A stretch of DNA of 64,000 nt from Parathalassolituus penaei (lineage in GTDB: Bacteria; Pseudomonadota; Gammaproteobacteria; Pseudomonadales; Oceanobacteraceae), in assembly GCF_026626885.1 (NCBI RefSeq), contig NZ_JAPNOA010000016.1:1-64000 (forward strand), read 5' to 3'. The position numbers and the translations under genes are program-made. The notes under the pieces were generated by a model. That model was not told the DNA's origin, did not search any database, and was given only the letters and a program-made list of their open reading frames with translations. Shown here in pieces: positions 27,816 through 38,721 of this stretch. Position 1 is the first letter of the stretch. Every line of letters begins with the position of its first letter.

Positions 27816-29027
27816 ATGGTCTGGAATGAACCCGGCGGAAATGGGAATCCCAATGATCCCTGGGGCAATAACAGTAACCGTGGCAATAACAACCGCGGTA
27901 ACAAGGGTGGTGGTGGTCAACCGCCAGATCTTGATGAAGCCCTGAAGCAACTGCTCGACAAGTTGAACGGCCTGTTCGGCAACGGCGGTGGCCGCGGTAA
28001 CAACAACTCCAACGGCGGCAATGACGGTGAAACCGGCATGGGCGGCCTGCTGACCATGGCACTGGCTGTACTGGCCGTGCTGGGTGTCTACAACTCGGTG
28101 TATACCCTCGACGAATCCGAGCGTGGCGTGGTGCTGCGTCTGGGTGAGTATTACGCGACGGAAACACCGGGTCTGCACTGGAAGATTCCGCTGGTGGATA
28201 CCGTGATTCCGGTTAACACCACCAAGGTTCGTGAATCCGAAGTCAAACAGAGCATGCTGACCGAAGACGAGAACATCGTCGAAATCGAAATGAGCATGCA
28301 GTACAAGGTCGTTGATCCGGTTGCCTTCGCCCTGCGCGTGGAAAACCCTGAGCGTACTCTGGTGGATGCCGCCGAAAGTGCCCTGCGTCACGAAGCCGGT
28401 AGCGCCAAGATGGATCAGGTCCTGACCGATGGTCGTACCCTGCTGGCGGAACAGGTCAAACTGCGTCTGCAGAACTACCTCGACCGTTACCAGACCGGTA
28501 TTGAAATCAACAGCGTGATCCCGAAAGACATTCGTCCTCCGGCCGAAGTGAAGGATGCGTTTGATGACGTTCAGAAAGCCAAACAGGACAAGGAACGCTT
28601 CATTAACGAAGCGGAAGCCTATTCCAACGCCGTGATTCCGGAAGCTCGTGGTCGTGCCCAGCGTCAGCTGGAAGAAGCCTCCGCTTACAAGGAACAGGTC
28701 GTGGCGCGTGCAGAAGGTGAGGCCGCCCGTTTTGACGAGCTGTATGCCGAATACCGCAAAGCTCCGGAAGTAACTCGCGAGCGTCTGTACATTGATGCCG
28801 TTTCCTCTGTTTACACCAACAGCTCCAAAGTGCTGGTGGATGTCGACGGTGGTAACAACATGATGTACCTGCCACTCGATAAGATCATGCAGTCCATGCC
28901 AACCCCGAAAACTTCAGGATCTGCGCTCAGCAGCAGCGATATTTCGCGTCTGACTGACCAGGTGCTCGACGAGGTTCGTTCTCGTCAGAGCTCAGCATCC
29001 AGTACTGTTCGCAGGGAGGGCCGTTAA
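27816..29027 (+). CDS. hflK: FtsH protease regulator HflK
   Basis: 403-residue SPFH/prohibitin-family membrane protein that forms the HflKC cage around FtsH. The first ~70 residues are Gly/Asn-rich (NPNDPWGNNSNRGNNNRGNKGG), the usual HflK tail; one membrane helix follows (about 73-92). The SPFH domain starts at VYTLDESERGVVLRLGEY, and the coiled-coil segment runs through IPEARGRAQRQLEEASAYKEQVVARAEGEA. GGAGCGA precedes the ATG. Its stop overlaps the hflC start (TAATG). Confidence 0.96.
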   Translation: MVWNEPGGNGNPNDPWGNNSNRGNNNRGNKGGGGQPPDLDEALKQLLDKLNGLFGNGGGRGNNNSNGGNDGETGMGGLLTMALAVLAVLGVYNSVYTLDESERGVVLRLGEYYATETPGLHWKIPLVDTVIPVNTTKVRESEVKQSMLTEDENIVEIEMSMQYKVVDPVAFALRVENPERTLVDAAESALRHEAGSAKMDQVLTDGRTLLAEQVKLRLQNYLDRYQTGIEINSVIPKDIRPPAEVKDAFDDVQKAKQDKERFINEAEAYSNAVIPEARGRAQRQLEEASAYKEQVVARAEGEAARFDELYAEYRKAPEVTRERLYIDAVSSVYTNSSKVLVDVDGGNNMMYLPLDKIMQSMPTPKTSGSALSSSDISRLTDQVLDEVRSRQSSASSTVRREGR

Positions 29028-29896
29028 TGTCTCCGAAGTCTTTTGCCAGTGCCATGCTGGCCGCTGTCCTGCTGTTGCTGGCCAGCCAGAGTCTGTATGT
29101 GGTGAATGAAACCGAGCGGGCTATCAAACTGATGTTCCGTGAAGTGGTTGATCCGGATATCAAACCGGGTCTGCACGTTAAAATCCCGTTTGTGGAAACT
29201 GTGAAGAAGTTCGATGGCCGGGTGCTTACCCTGGATATCGCTTCTGCCCGTTATCTCACCAAAGGTAACAAGTTCGTGATTGTGGACGCCTTCGCCAAAT
29301 GGCGTATCAAGGACGTTCAGGTTTACTACAAGGCGACTTCCGGTAACCGTGCAGAAGGCAGCAAGCTGCTGACCAGTTTGATGAACAAGGGCCTGCGTGA
29401 CGAAATCGCTTCCCGCACCATGCACGACGTGGTATCCGGTGAGCGTGACGCATTGATGACCCGTCTGACCGAACTGCTGAACAAGGAAACCCAGAAAGAT
29501 CTGGGCATCGAGGTTCTGGACGTGCGCGTCAAGGCCATCGACCTGCCGGAAGATCTGAGCAAGTCTGTTTACGACCGTATGTCGGCTGAACGTGCTCGTG
29601 AAGCACGTGAACACCGTTCACAAGGCCGTGAGTTGGCGGAAGGTATCCAGGCGGACGCTGATCGTCAGAAAACTGTTATTGAAGCCCAGGCTTACCGCGA
29701 TGCTGAACGCACCCGCGGTGAAGGTGATGCCGAAGCAGCCCGTATCTACAGCGCCGCCTACAGCAAGGACCCTGAGTTCTACTCATTCACCCGCAGTCTG
29801 AAGGCCTATACCGAAACCTTCGGTGCCAATGACATGATTCTGCTCAAGCCTGATAGCGACTTCTTCCGTTACCTGAAGAGTCCTGATGGCAAATAA
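29027..29896 (+). CDS. hflC: FtsH protease regulator HflC
   Basis: 289-residue partner of HflK, with an N-terminal membrane helix (about 7-24), the SPFH domain (LYVVNETERAIKLMFREVV ... GLHVKIPFVETVKKFDGRVLTLD) and the conserved MSAERAREAREHRSQGRELAEGI coiled coil. C-terminal SFTRSLKAYTETF is the HflC signature. Translationally coupled to hflK and followed by a terminator at 29989. Confidence 0.96.
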   Translation: MSPKSFASAMLAAVLLLLASQSLYVVNETERAIKLMFREVVDPDIKPGLHVKIPFVETVKKFDGRVLTLDIASARYLTKGNKFVIVDAFAKWRIKDVQVYYKATSGNRAEGSKLLTSLMNKGLRDEIASRTMHDVVSGERDALMTRLTELLNKETQKDLGIEVLDVRVKAIDLPEDLSKSVYDRMSAERAREAREHRSQGRELAEGIQADADRQKTVIEAQAYRDAERTRGEGDAEAARIYSAAYSKDPEFYSFTRSLKAYTETFGANDMILLKPDSDFFRYLKSPDGK

Positions 29897-29988
29897 GGGA
29901 TAAAAAATCCCCGGCACGGGAGTCTTGTCGTCAGGCAATGGCTCCCTGTGCATGTTCAATAGCCAGCAGCTTTGCTAGAATCCTCCCC

Positions 29989-30010
29989 CCGGGCCACAGG
30001 CCCGGTTTTT
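29989..30010 (+). terminator. Rho-independent terminator after hflC
   Basis: CCGGGCC - ACA - GGCCCGG followed by TTTTT. It lies just 14 bases before the DUF2065 start, so that gene is read only by read-through or from a promoter near 29955-29981 (TAGAAT at 29976 is a possible -10). Confidence 0.85.
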
Positions 30011-30023
30011 GTGTGAGGCCTGG

Positions 30024-30236
30024 ATGGAAAATCTGTCTGCAGCACCGGACATCTGGCAGGAACTGGTAATAGCCGCCTGTCTGCTGGTGATTCTGGAAGG
30101 CATGTTTCCGTTTCTGTTACCGGTGTAATGGCGTCAGTGGATATTGTCGATATCCTCTGCTCCCGAAGGAGTAGTGCGCCTGTCCGGTCTTTTCAGTATG
30201 TTGCTGGGCCTTGCTCTCCTGTATCTCGTCAATTGA
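30024..30236 (+). pseudogene. yjeT: DUF2065 (YjeT) membrane protein gene with in-frame stop
   Basis: The frame from ATG 30024 encodes WQELVIAACLLVILEGMFPFLLPV, matching the start of DUF2065/YjeT proteins (two membrane helices, ~60 residues). Codon 35 (30126-30128) is TAA. The frame then continues with WRQWILSISSAPEGVVR and ends GLFSMLLGLALLYLVN before a TGA at 30234, exactly the second half of the family. E. coli YjeT has YPKAWKKM where this reads LPV-stop-WRQW, so only one codon differs. Gene order hflC-yjeT-(hisZ)-purA is conserved. It is either a fresh nonsense mutation, a sequencing error, or a read-through stop. Confidence 0.8.
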
Positions 30237-30248
30237 ATAGGTCTGATA

Positions 30249-32730
<2,482 letters not shown>

Positions 32731-32756
32731 GCTGTTGCACTGTCCTGTGTGATCAA

Positions 32757-32785
32757 AAAGCCGCTGCCTTGCAGCGGCTTTTTTG
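32757..32785 (+). terminator. Rho-independent terminator after purA
   Basis: AAGCCGCTGC - CTT - GCAGCGGCTT followed by TTTTTG, 27 bases after the purA stop. Confidence 0.95.
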
Positions 32786-32791
32786 TTTCTG

Positions 32792-33076
32792 TTATCCGGG
32801 ATTTTTCTGCTGTTTTGGTTCTGTCTGTTGTTTTGGTTCTGTCTGTTGTTTTGGTTCTGTCTGCTGTTCTGCTTCTTCTGTTGTATTGGCTATTTCTGCT
32901 CCGTTGAGAGTTTCTTGCAATCTGATCTGCAAGAATTTGTAGCTCTCGTTTGGCGATACTGCCGATAAATCCCCATAAAGCCTGATTTTTCGCCGCTGGC
33001 CATGTCTACATCGATGGCTTTTGTTGCGCACGATTTCTGAGTCTGCTGATTCAGCCTCCTGATTAAATAATCGCAT
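32792..33076 (-). CDS. Possible small repeat-tailed protein (doubtful)
   Basis: A 94-codon frame ending in three QQTEPK repeats; its middle part (RRKIRLYGDLSAVSPNESYKFLQIRLQETLNG) has protein-like composition. Against it, another minus-strand frame (32890-33246) is also open and looks equally protein-like upstream (AIDVDMASGEKSGFMG), and no good ribosome site precedes the ATG. The region may hold a decayed, frameshifted minus-strand gene or noise. The 427-base gap 32731-33157 holds nothing else apart from the purA terminator and the repeat. Confidence 0.25.
   Translation of the reverse strand: MRLFNQEAESADSEIVRNKSHRCRHGQRRKIRLYGDLSAVSPNESYKFLQIRLQETLNGAEIANTTEEAEQQTEPKQQTEPKQQTEPKQQKNPG
32811..32864 (+). 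repeat. Three tandem copies of an 18-base repeat
   Basis: TGTTTTGGTTCTGTCTGT is repeated three times head to tail, with only the last base of the third copy differing. The unit is a multiple of three, and on the minus strand it reads as the hexapeptide repeat QQTEPK. The reading frame, not the DNA, may be what is maintained. Confidence 0.9.
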
Positions 33077-33157
33077 TCCTCACTCGCAGAACCCCGTATG
33101 GCTGGTCCCTGATACGCGGCTGGGTGAGGTCTTTTTATCCTTGTCCGGAGGTCTGTT

Positions 33158-34081
33158 ATGACAATAAAAATTGCCAGTGCCCCCTGTTGCTGGGGCGTGG
33201 ACGACCCGAAAAACCCGTACCTGCCACCCTGGAGCAAGGTACTCAACGAAGCGGCGGCGGCCGGTTATTCGGCGCTGGAGCTTGGTCCTTATGGCTATTT
33301 GCCACTCGATATTAACATCACCGGCCCGGCCCTGCAGGCGCGTGGTTTGCGCATTGCCGCCGGTACCATCTTTGATGATCTGGTAGACCCCGCCAACCTC
33401 GACAATCTGTTACGCCAGACCCGTGATATCTGCACCCTGCTGAAGCAGTTACCGGCGTTGGAAAACAGCGACGGCCAACATTTCCAGGCCCCTTATCTGG
33501 TGCTGATTGACCATATCCATACCGAACGCAGCCTCACGGCAGGTCATTCAACGCTGGCACCCCGACTGTCGGATCAGCAATGGGCCACCACCATGAGCCA
33601 TATTCGCCAGATCGCCGAGCTGGCTCGTGACGAATTTGGCGTGCGTGCCGTGTTTCATCCCCATGCGGGTGGTTACATCGAATTTGAAGACGAAATCCGC
33701 CGTTTTCTGGATGACCTCCCGTACGAGACGATTGGCCTGTGTCTGGATACTGGACACCTGTTCTATTCGGGGATGGACCCGCTTGAATGGTTGCGCGAAC
33801 AGGCAGGACGTCTGGATTACATCCACTTCAAGGATATTGATCCGCAGATCTACGACGCCGTTATGAACGAACGGGTCGATTTCTTTGCCGCCTGTGCTCG
33901 TGGCGTGATGTGCCCGATTGGCAAAGGCTGTCTGGATTATCCGGCCATTCGTCAGTTGCTGACCGACATTGGTTACGAGGGTTACATCACCATCGAACAG
34001 GAGCGTGATCCCCGTAATGCCGACGGCAGCCTTGAGGACGTCAGTGCCAGTCGCGCTTTCCTGCAAACCTGCGGTTTCTGA
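33158..34081 (+). CDS. Sugar phosphate isomerase/epimerase (IolE-like TIM barrel)
   Basis: A 307-residue xylose-isomerase-like TIM barrel. It starts KIASAPCCWGVDDP, in the way of inosose dehydratase/IolE relatives, and has metal-site segments FHPHAGGYIE, LCLDTGHLFYSG, YIHFKDID and ITIEQERDP, covering the usual Glu/Asp/His/Glu ligands. Sited 26 bases before a Gfo/Idh/MocA dehydrogenase and near an AraC regulator, so it likely acts in inositol or rare-sugar breakdown. The exact substrate is unknown. GGAGG precedes the ATG. Confidence 0.82.
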   Translation: MTIKIASAPCCWGVDDPKNPYLPPWSKVLNEAAAAGYSALELGPYGYLPLDINITGPALQARGLRIAAGTIFDDLVDPANLDNLLRQTRDICTLLKQLPALENSDGQHFQAPYLVLIDHIHTERSLTAGHSTLAPRLSDQQWATTMSHIRQIAELARDEFGVRAVFHPHAGGYIEFEDEIRRFLDDLPYETIGLCLDTGHLFYSGMDPLEWLREQAGRLDYIHFKDIDPQIYDAVMNERVDFFAACARGVMCPIGKGCLDYPAIRQLLTDIGYEGYITIEQERDPRNADGSLEDVSASRAFLQTCGF

Positions 34082-34107
34082 GCCGCCCAGCCTTAAGAGA
34101 GAACAAC

Positions 34108-35277
34108 ATGATTTTTGGTGACATCAAGGTAAAAGCTCCGATTCGTTGGGCTATGGTGGGCGGCGGCAAAGGCAGCCAGATCGGTTATATCCACCGGGCG
34201 GCGGCACTGCGTGACAACAGCTTCCAGCTGGTCGCCGGTGCGTTTGATATTGATCCGGCCCGTGGCAAGGCATTCGGTGAAACCCTGCTGGTCAGTCCCG
34301 AGCGCTGTTACCCGGATTATCAGACCCTGTTTGCGGAAGAAGCGAAACGCGCGGATGGTATCCAGGCGGTTTCCATCGCCACCCCCAACGGTACCCACTT
34401 TGCCATCTGCAAGGCGGCACTGGAGGCTGGTCTGCATGTGGTGTGTGAAAAGCCTTTGTGTTTTACCACGCTCGAAGCGGACGAATTACGAGCGCTGGCC
34501 AATCGTCAGGGCCGTCTGATCGGGGTGACCTATGGTTACGCCGGTCATCAGCTGATTCGCCAGGCGCGGGAAATGATCGCTCGTGGTGATCTTGGTGAGA
34601 TCCGTATTGTGAACATGCAGTTCGCCCACGGCTTCCATTCGGCTGAAGTCGAAGCCGCCAATCCGGCGACCCGCTGGCGGGTTGATCCGAAATTCGCTGG
34701 CCCGAGTTATGTGCTGGGGGATGTCGGTACTCATCCGTATTACCTGTCGGAAGTGATGTTGCCAGAGCTGAAAATCCGCCGCCTGATGTGTACCCGCCAG
34801 AGTTTTGTAAAAAGCCGTCAGCTGGAAGATAACGCCTATGTGATCATGGAATACAGCAACGGTGCCATCGGTACCTTGTGGGCATCGGCGGTGAATGCCG
34901 GTTCCATGCATGGCCAGAAGATCCGGGTGGTAGGTTCCAAAGCCAGTCTGGAGTGGTGGGATGAACGCCCCAACCAGCTGATTTATGAAATTCAGGGACA
35001 GCCGCAGCAGATTCTGGAGCGTGGCATGGATTACCTGTATCCACAGGCGCTGGAAGACGACCGTATTGGCGGCGGTCATCCGGAAGGCCTGTTTGAAGCC
35101 TGGGCCAACCTCTACTTTCGCTTTGCCATGGCTATGGAAGCACTCGGCCGTGGTGATCAGGCCGCGGTAGACGCTCTCGGGATCCCGGGTGTTGATGCCG
35201 GTTACGAAGGTGTTCGTTGGGTCGAAAACTGCGTACGTTCGGCGGACGCCGGTGCGGTATGGGTGGAATATCGTTAA
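34108..35277 (+). CDS. Gfo/Idh/MocA-family oxidoreductase
   Basis: 389 residues with an N-terminal Rossmann domain (AMVGGGKGSQIGYIHRAAA, about 13-31) and the family motif CEKPLCFTTLEADEL (catalytic Lys in EKP, about 113-116), followed by a C-terminal substrate domain with DVGTHPYYLSEVM (Asp...His pair). Members oxidise sugars or inositols with NAD(P). It pairs with the upstream isomerase, as IolG-like and IolE-like enzymes often do. No transporter is linked here. Confidence 0.88.
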   Translation: MIFGDIKVKAPIRWAMVGGGKGSQIGYIHRAAALRDNSFQLVAGAFDIDPARGKAFGETLLVSPERCYPDYQTLFAEEAKRADGIQAVSIATPNGTHFAICKAALEAGLHVVCEKPLCFTTLEADELRALANRQGRLIGVTYGYAGHQLIRQAREMIARGDLGEIRIVNMQFAHGFHSAEVEAANPATRWRVDPKFAGPSYVLGDVGTHPYYLSEVMLPELKIRRLMCTRQSFVKSRQLEDNAYVIMEYSNGAIGTLWASAVNAGSMHGQKIRVVGSKASLEWWDERPNQLIYEIQGQPQQILERGMDYLYPQALEDDRIGGGHPEGLFEAWANLYFRFAMAMEALGRGDQAAVDALGIPGVDAGYEGVRWVENCVRSADAGAVWVEYR

Positions 35278-35345
35278 GCCTGAAACCGGGCTGACTATTT
35301 GGCTCTGATACACTGCCGGTAGCAGGATCAGGAACTATCGCCACC

Positions 35346-36224
35346 ATGATGCAACGTTTTGCCCGGGCTTCCACACGCTGGAAGCCCGAAATCGAACAAC
35401 GCGCCGAGCTGATGTACATGTGCAAGGCCGAGGTAAACTACACCCGTTTGCTGCGCGCCATGCATATGCACGAAGACCGGGTTGAGGTGGTGCTGATCCG
35501 CGAAGGCAGTGGTACTCATCTGATTGACGGACGTCCGTATAACACCCGTCAGGGAGATCTGCTGGTCTACAACGCCGGAGTCTTACACGACGAGTCGGCC
35601 ACCCCCGATGGGGGTATGGCGGTTTATTGTTGTGGCTTTCGTGGATTGCGGCTCAAGGGGTTGCCTGCCAACTTTCTGGTAGCAGGCGGAGAAGCCGCTG
35701 TGTTTGCCACTGGTGCGCTGTTTGACGAGTGTGCCAGTCTGATGGAAATCCTCTACGAACATGCCGATACCAGCAGCGCCCGCCGCTTATCGTTCTGCAA
35801 CCAGCTGCTGCAGGCGCTCATTCTGTTGCTGCTGGAAGTGGTGGGGGATGACCAAAATGCCCGCCTCAGCGCCACACCGGATACCGGCATCCGGATCAAA
35901 CAGTTTATTGATGATCATTACCGCGAGCCGCTGGATCTGAAGTCGATGGCAGCCAGTCTGGGCATGAGCCACTTTCATCTGGCACGCCAGTTTCGCGCCA
36001 CCACCGGTTACAGCCCAATCCAGTACCTGATCCGGCGTCGGATCGGTGAAGCCCAGTCGTTGTTGATCAGTACCCGCCTGAGTGTGACGGACATTGCCCT
36101 GCGGGTTGGTTACGACAACAGCAATTATTTCCACAGTGCCTTTCGCAAGGTGGTGGGCGTGACACCTGGGGATTATCGACGTTTGTGTATCAGTGAAACC
36201 GACACTGATCCTGATCCTGCCTGA
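35346..36224 (+). CDS. AraC-family transcriptional regulator
   Basis: 292 residues: an N-terminal cupin-type ligand domain (REGSGTHLIDGRPYNTRQGDLLVYNAGVLHDE) and a C-terminal double helix-turn-helix (about 180-285) with LDLKSMAASLGMSHFHLARQFRATTGYSPIQYLIRRRI and VTDIALRVGYDNSNYFHSAFRKVVGVTPGDYRR. Same strand and 68 bases after the oxidoreductase gene, so it is the probable regulator of the isomerase-oxidoreductase pair. The effector is unknown. Confidence 0.9.
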   Translation: MMQRFARASTRWKPEIEQRAELMYMCKAEVNYTRLLRAMHMHEDRVEVVLIREGSGTHLIDGRPYNTRQGDLLVYNAGVLHDESATPDGGMAVYCCGFRGLRLKGLPANFLVAGGEAAVFATGALFDECASLMEILYEHADTSSARRLSFCNQLLQALILLLLEVVGDDQNARLSATPDTGIRIKQFIDDHYREPLDLKSMAASLGMSHFHLARQFRATTGYSPIQYLIRRRIGEAQSLLISTRLSVTDIALRVGYDNSNYFHSAFRKVVGVTPGDYRRLCISETDTDPDPA

Positions 36225-36438
36225 CACCTGTTCGATGCCGACTGGCGTTGCGAATAGCTGTCAGAATACTGATCAGAGTGCTTATCAGAATGCCGGAATT
36301 GGTTGCTCCCGCCCCATAAAGTTGACTGCTGATAAAAAATAACCGGCTGGCAATCAGACTCATTCACAGGTCATTACAGGCCAGCGCGGCACAGGTAGGC
36401 TAGTGTCTCTTTCGAATACTGGACGGAGCTTGAGCCCT

Positions 36439-37023
36439 ATGGATCTGCTGTTACAAATCTGGGGAGGCGGTTGTTACCTCTCCAACAAGGCCCTGTTTGC
36501 GATTGCGGAAGGTCGCGAAGCCTATTGGCGCAAGCAGCTGCGGATTCTGGGCTGGCTGGTGTACATCATTGGTGTACCGGCCTGGGTGATTATTCTGGTT
36601 GGCCACGACAACTGGATTGCCGCCTCCATTGAAGCGGGTGGTATCCCGGCCATGCTGCTGGGCTTGTATAACACCATACACGACCACCAGCGCCAGCATC
36701 GCTGGTTCAACCACTTTGTATCCTTCTGCACCTGGGGCTCACTGGTATTTGGTGTGGCGTTCAGTGTTTGGGATAACGGTGGTCTTGGCTCGGTCAGCCA
36801 GATACTGGAAATGGGGGTCATGGTGGGGTTCCTGATGGGCAGTTACCTGCTGGCGCGCGGTAATCCGGTGGGCTGGCTGATGTTTATGCTGATGAACCTC
36901 AGCATGTCGACCCTGATGGGCCTGCAGGACAAATACATCCTGATGATCCAGCAGTTGGTATCCCTCTGTTTTGTGATTTACGGCTTCCGTACTGCCATGC
37001 GTCAGCGTGCCAGCCTGGCCTGA
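36439..37023 (+). CDS. Hypothetical multi-pass membrane protein (weakly PnuC-like)
   Basis: 194 residues from the chosen ATG, with about six or seven hydrophobic segments, e.g. LRILGWLVYIIGVPAWVIILVG, FVSFCTWGSLVFGVAFSV and IQQLVSLCFVIYGF. Size, Trp placement and the closing segment faintly recall PnuC nicotinamide riboside transporters, but the conserved PnuC Asn/Trp motifs are not clear. The open frame begins 12 codons earlier (36403). Function not recognised. Confidence 0.6.
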   Translation: MDLLLQIWGGGCYLSNKALFAIAEGREAYWRKQLRILGWLVYIIGVPAWVIILVGHDNWIAASIEAGGIPAMLLGLYNTIHDHQRQHRWFNHFVSFCTWGSLVFGVAFSVWDNGGLGSVSQILEMGVMVGFLMGSYLLARGNPVGWLMFMLMNLSMSTLMGLQDKYILMIQQLVSLCFVIYGFRTAMRQRASLA

Positions 37024-37042
37024 TCCCGATTTTTCATATGCC

Positions 37043-37065
37043 TGCCCGGTTATCCAGACCGGGCA
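37043..37065. other. Stem-loop upstream of the second MSHA block
   Basis: TGCCCGGT and ACCGGGCA pair around a 7-base loop, 20 bases after the preceding gene. No T-run follows on the plus strand, so it is an imperfect terminator at best. Nothing else is recognised in the 254-base gap 37024-37277. Confidence 0.4.
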
Positions 37066-37277
37066 AAATCCTCACGTAATTCAAGCAGATGGCGCTGTTT
37101 GGGCGAAATGTATGATGCAATTGTGTCATTAGCGCCTTACCAGACATCCTGACTTTTTGTGCATCTCCTGCCTATCTCCCGGCAGCGCTTCATGCCTGTT
37201 CTATGGTTATGAAAGTGTTCAACTGATTCTGGCCAGGTCTCTGCAGTGGCTGGAATCCTGCTACCGGGAGTGGCGTT

Positions 37278-37727
37278 ATGTATTTGCGACGAGTATCGGG
37301 TTTTACACTGATCGAACTGATCATGGTAATTGTGATTCTGGGCGTGCTGTCTGCATTTGCTCTGCCGCGTTTTGCGGATCTGGGTGGTGATGCACGCGTA
37401 GCCAGCCTGAATGCGCTGGCGGGCAACCTGCGTTCAGCCGCCAATATTGCCCATGCCCAGCAGCTGGCGGATGGTGCTAGTGGTTCCACCGGTGTCACCC
37501 TTGATGGGGTGGCGATTACCATGGTCGGCGGTTATCCAACCGCGGATGCCGATGGTATTTCGGCGGCTGCTCAGGTGAGTTCCGACTATGTAGCAACTGA
37601 GGCAACCGGAACCCTGACCTACGACCTGAATCCGGCTCGTACCAACTGCAATGTGGTGTACACCGCTGCTGACGGCACTACCCAGATCACCGCTGGGGTG
37701 ACTGTGACCACTTCTGGTTGCAACTGA
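37278..37727 (+). CDS. mshA: MSHA major pilin-like protein
   Basis: 149-residue type IV prepilin. A short leader MYLRRVSG is followed by the cleavage/methylation motif FTLIELIMVIVILGVLSAFALPRF with Glu at +5. The globular part includes VGGYPTADADGI, the GYP signature seen in MSHA pilins, and two cysteines near the C-terminus (C at about 131 and 148) that probably form the D-loop disulfide. It heads the second MSHA block, as in Vibrio, but no separate mshB is present. It could alternatively be called mshB; mshA is preferred for the GYP motif. Confidence 0.85.
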   Translation: MYLRRVSGFTLIELIMVIVILGVLSAFALPRFADLGGDARVASLNALAGNLRSAANIAHAQQLADGASGSTGVTLDGVAITMVGGYPTADADGISAAAQVSSDYVATEATGTLTYDLNPARTNCNVVYTAADGTTQITAGVTVTTSGCN

Positions 37728-37730
37728 TGC

Positions 37731-38222
37731 ATGAAACCGGCATCCGGATACACCCTGATCGAACTGGTGATGGTGATGATCATCGTGGGTGTGCTGGGTG
37801 CCATTGGTGCGGGCCGGTTTGCGGATTCAGAATCCTATGACCGTCGTGCCATTGCCGAATTCTGGCTGGGCAGTTTGCGTCAGGCCCAGCAGGTGGCGAT
37901 GGCGCGGGCTGCTGATTCGCAGCTGACCTTGCAGATTCGGGTCGACAGCAGCCAGTGGCGACTGTTAATCACGGGTGGCACTGGCCAGACCCAGGTGCAG
38001 AGCTGGCCATCCGATGGGCTAAGTCTGTATCAGGGCAGTAGCGGTGCTTCCGGTTGCCGCGGTATGAGTGTGGTGACCTCATCACTGGATATCGGTCTGG
38101 ATGGCGATGGTAATCTGGCCTCCGGCACTAATCTTGCGCTCTGCATCAACACCGATCCTTCCACCAATATCTGTCTTGCCTCCTCCGGGTACGCCTATGC
38201 GGGAATATGCCAGTCACTCTAG
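37731..38222 (+). CDS. mshC: MSHA minor prepilin MshC
   Basis: 163 residues. Leader MKPASG then YTLIELVMVMIIVGVLGAIGAGRF, a class III prepilin start with Tyr at +1 and Glu at +5. The rest is the MshC/GspH-like globular domain with C-terminal cysteines (SGCRG, CINTDPSTNICLA). Starts 3 bases after the mshA stop; overlaps mshD by 26 bases. Confidence 0.85.
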   Translation: MKPASGYTLIELVMVMIIVGVLGAIGAGRFADSESYDRRAIAEFWLGSLRQAQQVAMARAADSQLTLQIRVDSSQWRLLITGGTGQTQVQSWPSDGLSLYQGSSGASGCRGMSVVTSSLDIGLDGDGNLASGTNLALCINTDPSTNICLASSGYAYAGICQSL

Positions 38223-38721
38223 TGGCCGTGGCGGTCGCCAGCACAGTCGCGGTTTCAGCCTGATCGAAAGTGTGATCACCATTGTGGTGCTCGGTGTTGC
38301 GTTGACCGCGGTTGGCCGTGGTTTGTATAACCGTATTGGCCATTCTTCCGACACACTCTGGGAGGTGCGTGCCCTGCAGCTGGGCCAGAGTTATCTCGAC
38401 GATGCCTTGTCGCTGGCGTATCAGGAAAACTCACCCACCGGCGGCGGAGCGGTGGGCAACTGTGTGATTGGCGGGCGCGAGAACGGTGAAAATAACCGCA
38501 GCCGCTACGACGATGTGGATGACTACAACGGCCTCAGCGAACAAGGCTCGTTTCTCGATAATTCGGTACAAACCGATTATTCCCAGTATCAGGTCAGTAT
38601 CACGGTCAGCTGTGCCAACGCCACGGGTGGCGCTTCGGTATCGAGCAAACTGGTGCAGGTGCAGGTAACCGGCCCGGCGGGTTTGCAGGTAAGGCTGGCA
38701 GCGGTGCGGGGGGATTTCTGA
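38197..38721 (+). CDS. mshD: MSHA minor prepilin MshD
   Basis: 174 residues from ATG 38197. A long, Ser/Gly/Arg-rich leader (about 18 residues) precedes GFSLIESVITIVVLGVALTAVGRGLYN, a prepilin motif with Glu at +5. The remainder, with GQSYLDDALSLAYQENSP and a Tyr-Asp-rich segment, matches MshD. The open frame starts much earlier (38101), but that part overlaps mshC and is not prepilin-like. Ends in the TGATG overlap with mshO. Confidence 0.85.
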   Translation: MREYASHSSGRGGRQHSRGFSLIESVITIVVLGVALTAVGRGLYNRIGHSSDTLWEVRALQLGQSYLDDALSLAYQENSPTGGGAVGNCVIGGRENGENNRSRYDDVDDYNGLSEQGSFLDNSVQTDYSQYQVSITVSCANATGGASVSSKLVQVQVTGPAGLQVRLAAVRGDF

